This document shows positions 23,126-26,099 of a stretch of DNA of 26,099 nt, in pieces. Every line of letters starts with the position of its first letter. The stretch's first letter is position 1. Position numbers and translations under genes: made by a program. Source of the stretch: Rikenellaceae bacterium (lineage in GTDB: Bacteria; Bacteroidota; Bacteroidia; Bacteroidales; Rikenellaceae); assembly GCA_902362705.1 (NCBI GenBank), contig CABIXK010000003.1, positions 196,841-222,939 on the forward strand. Reading direction: 5' to 3'. The notes under the pieces were generated by a model. That model was not told the DNA's origin, ran no database searches, and saw only the letters and a program-made list of their open reading frames with translations.

Positions 23126-23158
23126 GGGCCGGATTCCGCATGGAATCCGGCCCTCTTC
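23121..23158. terminator. Bidirectional terminator-like hairpin between gcvH and the TonB receptor
   Basis: A perfect 12-bp stem GGGCCGGATTCC (23126-23137) with its complement (23142-23153) around a GCAT loop, flanked by AAGAA and TCTT. T-tracts are weak on both sides. It lies between the convergent gcvH and TonB-receptor stop codons. Confidence 0.65.
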
Positions 23159-23174
23159 GCGTATGTCCCCGCCG

Positions 23175-25484
23175 TCAGAACGAGATCTTCGCCCCGACGA
23201 ACCAGCTGCGCGGCAGCGAGGGGCCGTAGACATAGCCCGAGTCGCGGTCGGCGCCCCGGTCGAAATCCTTCTGGTAGGCGTCGAAGAGGTTCTGCACGCC
23301 GCCGTAGAGCTGGAGCGTCACCTCCTTGTAGAGGCGCACGTCGTAGCTCGCCCTCAGGTTGACGTCGACGAAGCGGGGCGTCGTCACCGCCACGTCGCGC
23401 TCCGTGCCCGAACCGGCCATGTGCTGCACGAGCATCTCGCCCGTGCAGGTGCCCGTGACGTCGACGGCCAGTCCGCGCGCGGGCTTGAACGCCGCGGTGA
23501 AGTAGCCGTAGAGGTCGGGCGTGCGGAACATGCGCCGCACGGCGGGCACCGTTTCGTCGTCGCTCCACTGCTCGGGCTCCGCGTAGCGGCTCTGCTGCGC
23601 CGTGAATCCCGCCTGCAGCTCGAACCAGCGGGTGAAGATCGCCCGCCCCTCGACGTTGAAGCCCCTGACGGTGGCCCCCGAGCCGTTGTAACGCTCCTTC
23701 ACCGTGCTGCCGTCCTCGGCCGGATCCGGCAGGTCGCGCAGCGCGAAAACGTCGTCGAGGATCGTATAGAATCCTTCGACCACGAGGTTGGTCTGCACCG
23801 TCCCGAAGTTATGGTAGAGGTCGGCCGAGAGGCTCACGCTGTGCGAGCGCTCCTCCTTCAGCCCGTCGGCCAGGCGGATGCGCACCCGCTCGCCGCCCAC
23901 CACGGCGATGTGCATGTCCTCGTCGAAGGCCTGCGGCGCACGGTAGCCGCCCGCATAGCTCGCCCGCAGGTTGACGTTGTCCGAGGGGTTGAAGCGCAGG
24001 TTGACGCGCGGGCTGAAGATCACGTGGTCGACCAGGTTGTGTTTGTCCACGCGGCCGCCCACGAGCAGCGACCAGCGCCTGGTCTTCCACTCGTTCTGGA
24101 AGTATCCGCCCGCGATGTGGACCGTCTGGTCGGTCTCCATGCCGTAGCCCTGCGAGACGTCGTTCAGATCGTCGTAGCTGTACTCCAGGCCGAGCGTGAG
24201 TTCCGCGGGCATGAAGAGCAGCCGCTCGAAGCCGTGGATGTACTGCGCACCGGCCGCTACCGTCAGGTCGTGGGTCCTGCCGTAGGCGTTGGGATCCATG
24301 TGGCTGCCGTAGTAGCTTCGGCGCGCCGTGTTCTGGAACGATATGTAACCGCTCGCACGGTTGCTGCGGTCGGGCGACGAGTAGTCGAACGAGAGGCTCC
24401 CCTGGTCGATGGCGTGGCGGGTCTGCTCGGCCACCATCGCCTCGTGGGGCTGCAGGTCGAGTCGGTCGCCGCCGCGGCGGTACTCCTCGATGTGGTAGTA
24501 CTGGGCCACGAGACGCGAGTAGGCGCCCGTGCGGAAGTAGGAGCGCATGCCCAGCGACTGCGCCTCCAGCTGGGGCAGCTCGGTGAAGCCGTCGCCGTCG
24601 CGGTCGTAGCCCGAGCGGTGGCGCACCTGTCCGAAGAGACTCACGCCGGCGCGCCCGCCCGCCGAGACGAGCGAGGCGTTGAGCATCGAGGCGTTGTCGT
24701 AGGCGCTGCTGCCGCCGATCGAGGTGAGCGTGTGCGAAAGCTGCGCCGAGTTGTGGAGCGGCTCGCGCGTGATGATATTGATCGTGCCGCCGATGGCCGA
24801 CGAACCGTAGAGCGCCGAGCCGCCGCCGCGCAGCACCTCGACCCGCTCGATCATGTTGGCGGGGATCTGCTCCAGTCCGTAGACGCCCGTGAGGGCCGAG
24901 AAGACGGGGTGCGAGTCGACCAGAATCTGCGAGTAGTGGCCGTCGAGGCCGTTGATGCGCACCTGGGCGAAGCCGCAGTTCTGGCAGTCGTCCTCCACGC
25001 GCACGCCGGGCTGGAACGAGAGTCCCTGCGACAGCGCCACGGCGTTGGTCCGCTCGAACAGATCGGGGCTCACGACGCTCACCAGCGCCGGCGCCTCGCG
25101 CTTGAGCGTCTCGGTGCGGCTGGCCGAGACGACCACCTCGTCCATCGAGAAGCGCTCCTCGTCGACCTCGAAATTCTGCTCGAAGCTCCGGCCCGCCGCA
25201 AGGCGCACCTGCCGCCGCTGCGTGGCGTAGCCCAGCGCGCGGACCTCGAGCACGAGGTCGCCCACGGGGAGGTTTTTCAGAAAGTAGTGGCCCGAGGCGT
25301 CGGTCGTGGCGCCGTAGGTGGTGCCCACCACGGCGATCGTGGCGTAGGCGAGATGCTCGCGGGTCGTGCGGTCGACCACATGGCCGTAGATGTGGGCGTC
25401 GGAGTGCTTCTCGGGGGCCTCTTCGCCCCGCGCACCGACAAAGGGCAGGCACATGAAGAGCGCCTGCAACAGATATTTTTTCAT
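23175..25484 (-). CDS. TonB-dependent outer membrane receptor with CxxC in the plug
   Basis: Active importer in the outer membrane, energised by TonB/ExbBD. The 769-residue product has a signal peptide (about 1-20), a CarboxypepD_reg-like domain (about 31-108: HIYGHVVDRTTREHLAYA...), a possible TonB-box segment around SMDEVVVSASRTE (113-125), a plug domain (about 130-240) with RVEVLRGGGSALYGSSA and GGTINIIT, and a 22-strand-type barrel ending SWFVGAKISF with C-terminal Phe. The plug contains DDCQNCGF (C167, C170), a cysteine pair not usual in such plugs. No SusD partner is adjacent, so polysaccharide uptake is unlikely; metal, haem or vitamin uptake is more plausible, substrate unknown. A 75-bp gap with a 7-bp GC hairpin (25510-25527) separates it from the upstream small gene. 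Confidence 0.94.
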   Translation of the reverse strand: MKKYLLQALFMCLPFVGARGEEAPEKHSDAHIYGHVVDRTTREHLAYATIAVVGTTYGATTDASGHYFLKNLPVGDLVLEVRALGYATQRRQVRLAAGRSFEQNFEVDEERFSMDEVVVSASRTETLKREAPALVSVVSPDLFERTNAVALSQGLSFQPGVRVEDDCQNCGFAQVRINGLDGHYSQILVDSHPVFSALTGVYGLEQIPANMIERVEVLRGGGSALYGSSAIGGTINIITREPLHNSAQLSHTLTSIGGSSAYDNASMLNASLVSAGGRAGVSLFGQVRHRSGYDRDGDGFTELPQLEAQSLGMRSYFRTGAYSRLVAQYYHIEEYRRGGDRLDLQPHEAMVAEQTRHAIDQGSLSFDYSSPDRSNRASGYISFQNTARRSYYGSHMDPNAYGRTHDLTVAAGAQYIHGFERLLFMPAELTLGLEYSYDDLNDVSQGYGMETDQTVHIAGGYFQNEWKTRRWSLLVGGRVDKHNLVDHVIFSPRVNLRFNPSDNVNLRASYAGGYRAPQAFDEDMHIAVVGGERVRIRLADGLKEERSHSVSLSADLYHNFGTVQTNLVVEGFYTILDDVFALRDLPDPAEDGSTVKERYNGSGATVRGFNVEGRAIFTRWFELQAGFTAQQSRYAEPEQWSDDETVPAVRRMFRTPDLYGYFTAAFKPARGLAVDVTGTCTGEMLVQHMAGSGTERDVAVTTPRFVDVNLRASYDVRLYKEVTLQLYGGVQNLFDAYQKDFDRGADRDSGYVYGPSLPRSWFVGAKISF

Positions 25485-25509
25485 GATGTAGGTATACGGT
25501 TGACGTGAA

Positions 25510-25527
25510 CCCGGCCTGCGGGCCGGG
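25510..25527. other. GC hairpin in the gap ahead of the TonB receptor
   Basis: CCCGGCC (25510-25516) pairs with GGCCGGG (25521-25527) around TGCG. It lies between the small secreted protein gene and the TonB receptor on their shared strand, with no T-run after it, so it may attenuate or protect the mRNA rather than terminate it. Confidence 0.45.
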
Positions 25528-25559
25528 CAATTCGGATGAATGGAACGGAGTGCGCGACG

Positions 25560-25892
25560 TCAGACCGCAGGGGGTGCGCGCAGCTGCTGGGCGCGCTCGT
25601 CGGGACAGCGCTTGCAGCAGGTGGGCGCCGAGGGGAGCATGCCCAGCAGCACGGCGCGGAAGCTGGGCGCGGGCAGCGGCTCCTCGAAGAAGGAGAAGAG
25701 CTGGAAATCGTCGACGATACAAAGATCGGCCACCCGCTCCGCGGCGCCGTTGTCGGGCACCAGGTCGCCGGCGAAGGCCGCGAAGTGGAGCGGATCCTCG
25801 CCGTATATGTGGGCGATCTGACCGCCCCGCGCCGCCAGGAGCAGCACGAGAAACAGCAGGGCTTGGCACTTATGGATCGCTCGTCGGGTCAT
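25560..25892 (-). CDS. Small exported Cys-containing protein upstream of TonB receptor
   Basis: A 110-residue protein that I do not recognise. It begins MTRRAIHKC followed by a hydrophobic stretch ALLFLVLLLAA (about 11-21), fitting a signal peptide or membrane anchor. The rest is short and has His at 28 and 36, Cys at 58 (ADLCIVDDFQLFSFFE) and a cluster TCCKRC (C92, C93, C96) near the end, then a Pro/Ala tail. The LCIVDDF...FFE segment recalls small secreted proteins that sit next to metal-related TonB receptors in Bacteroidetes, but this is a weak resemblance. It shares strand and probably transcript with the TonB receptor 75 bp downstream. The -7 element lies only 8 nt before the ATG. Confidence 0.68.
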   Translation of the reverse strand: MTRRAIHKCQALLFLVLLLAARGGQIAHIYGEDPLHFAAFAGDLVPDNGAAERVADLCIVDDFQLFSFFEEPLPAPSFRAVLLGMLPSAPTCCKRCPDERAQQLRAPPAV

Positions 25893-25900
25893 TCGGAGGG

Positions 25901-25908
25901 CAAAGATA
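25901..25908 (-). promoter_or_regulatory. -7 promoter element for the small protein/TonB receptor unit
   Basis: The minus strand reads TATCTTTG, an exact TAnnTTTG, with TTTC 20 nt upstream as a possible -33 element. Only eight bases separate it from the ATG at 25892, implying a leaderless or nearly leaderless transcript. Confidence 0.65.
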
Positions 25909-26039
25909 ACACCCGGATGCGAGAATCGGAAATGCGCCGCCCGATTTTACGACAAATTGCGAGTGCGCGGGTGCAGGTGCGGGCCGAACGCGGGTCGGAT
26001 GCGGGCCCGGCCGGCGGCGGGGATCGCTATTTGTGGGGA

Positions 26040-26080
26040 GGGGGGGGGCAAGCGAAAAGTAAAAAGTGAGATGTAATAAA
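26040..26080. repeat. Poly-G tract and second 7-nt repeat tract at the window edge
   Basis: Nine G residues (26040-26048) are followed by the heptads CGAAAAG, TAAAAAG, TGAGATG and TAATAAA (26053-26080). Reverse-complemented, these resemble the CTTTTCA/CTTATTA/CTTCTCA units at 17288-17334. The 25909-26099 region otherwise shows no gene. Confidence 0.55.
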
Positions 26081-26099
26081 GAGGAGCTGGACTGAATAA

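Noticed and set aside
23034..25508. 824-codon open frame antisense to the TonB receptor
   Set aside because: A Val/Ala/Arg/His-rich shadow; the TonB receptor in the opposite frame has all expected domains.

Overview
The window looks like ordinary chromosome from a high-GC member of the Bacteroidales, most like Alistipes / Rikenellaceae. Three things point there. The few AT-rich intergenic stretches carry the Bacteroidetes -7 promoter element TAnnTTTG, sometimes with a TTTG/TTG -33 element, and Shine-Dalgarno sequences are scarce. Gene content is typical of the phylum: RNase Y beside ZapA, a SUI1/YciH factor, a CarboxypepD_reg-type TonB-dependent receptor, a lipoprotein S9 peptidase and a tryptophanase. 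GC3-biased coding also produces very long antisense ORFs, which I treat as shadows. Genus assignment is inference.

Layout. (1) 46-5236, all minus: ftsY-rimO (overlapping), then a promoter driving a coiled-coil ZapB-like gene and zapA, then a 6S RNA-like gene, then rny. This is a cell division, protein targeting and RNA turnover block. (2) 5320-6234 plus: a secreted DUF1566-like protein with a 9-bp tandem repeat. (3) 6284-8439: divergent superoxide dismutase (minus) and tryptophanase (plus). (4) 8517-15893, all minus: SUI1 factor, a 990-residue metallopeptidase-like/propeller/barrel protein, penicillin-binding protein 1A, aspartate-semialdehyde dehydrogenase and a small membrane protein. (5) 15976-17070 plus: a DUF4435 TOPRIM-like protein, followed by a 339-bp inverted-repeat-bounded non-coding element. 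(6) 17454-20882 minus: an S9A prolyl oligopeptidase lipoprotein and aspartate kinase. (7) 20971-22979 plus: dapD, birA and gcvH. (8) 23175-25892 minus: a small cysteine-containing secreted protein and a TonB-dependent receptor.

How genes work together. lysC, asd and dapD supply three steps of the aspartate-to-diaminopimelate/lysine pathway, whose product is cross-linked into peptidoglycan by the PBP1A encoded next to asd. They lie in three separate transcription units. Every one of the four convergent gene junctions holds a strong hairpin, and every divergent junction holds at least one -7-like promoter element.

I see no CRISPR array, prophage, insertion sequence, tRNA or rRNA, and no clear defence island. 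The less-explained items are the 990-residue HEYRH protein, the solitary DUF4435 gene, the small-protein/TonB-receptor pair, the 17.1-17.4 kb repeat element with its degenerate 7-nt repeats (also at the window's right edge), and the GC-rich repeat between zapA and the 6S-like RNA. All functions are from sequence reading only; no searches were run.
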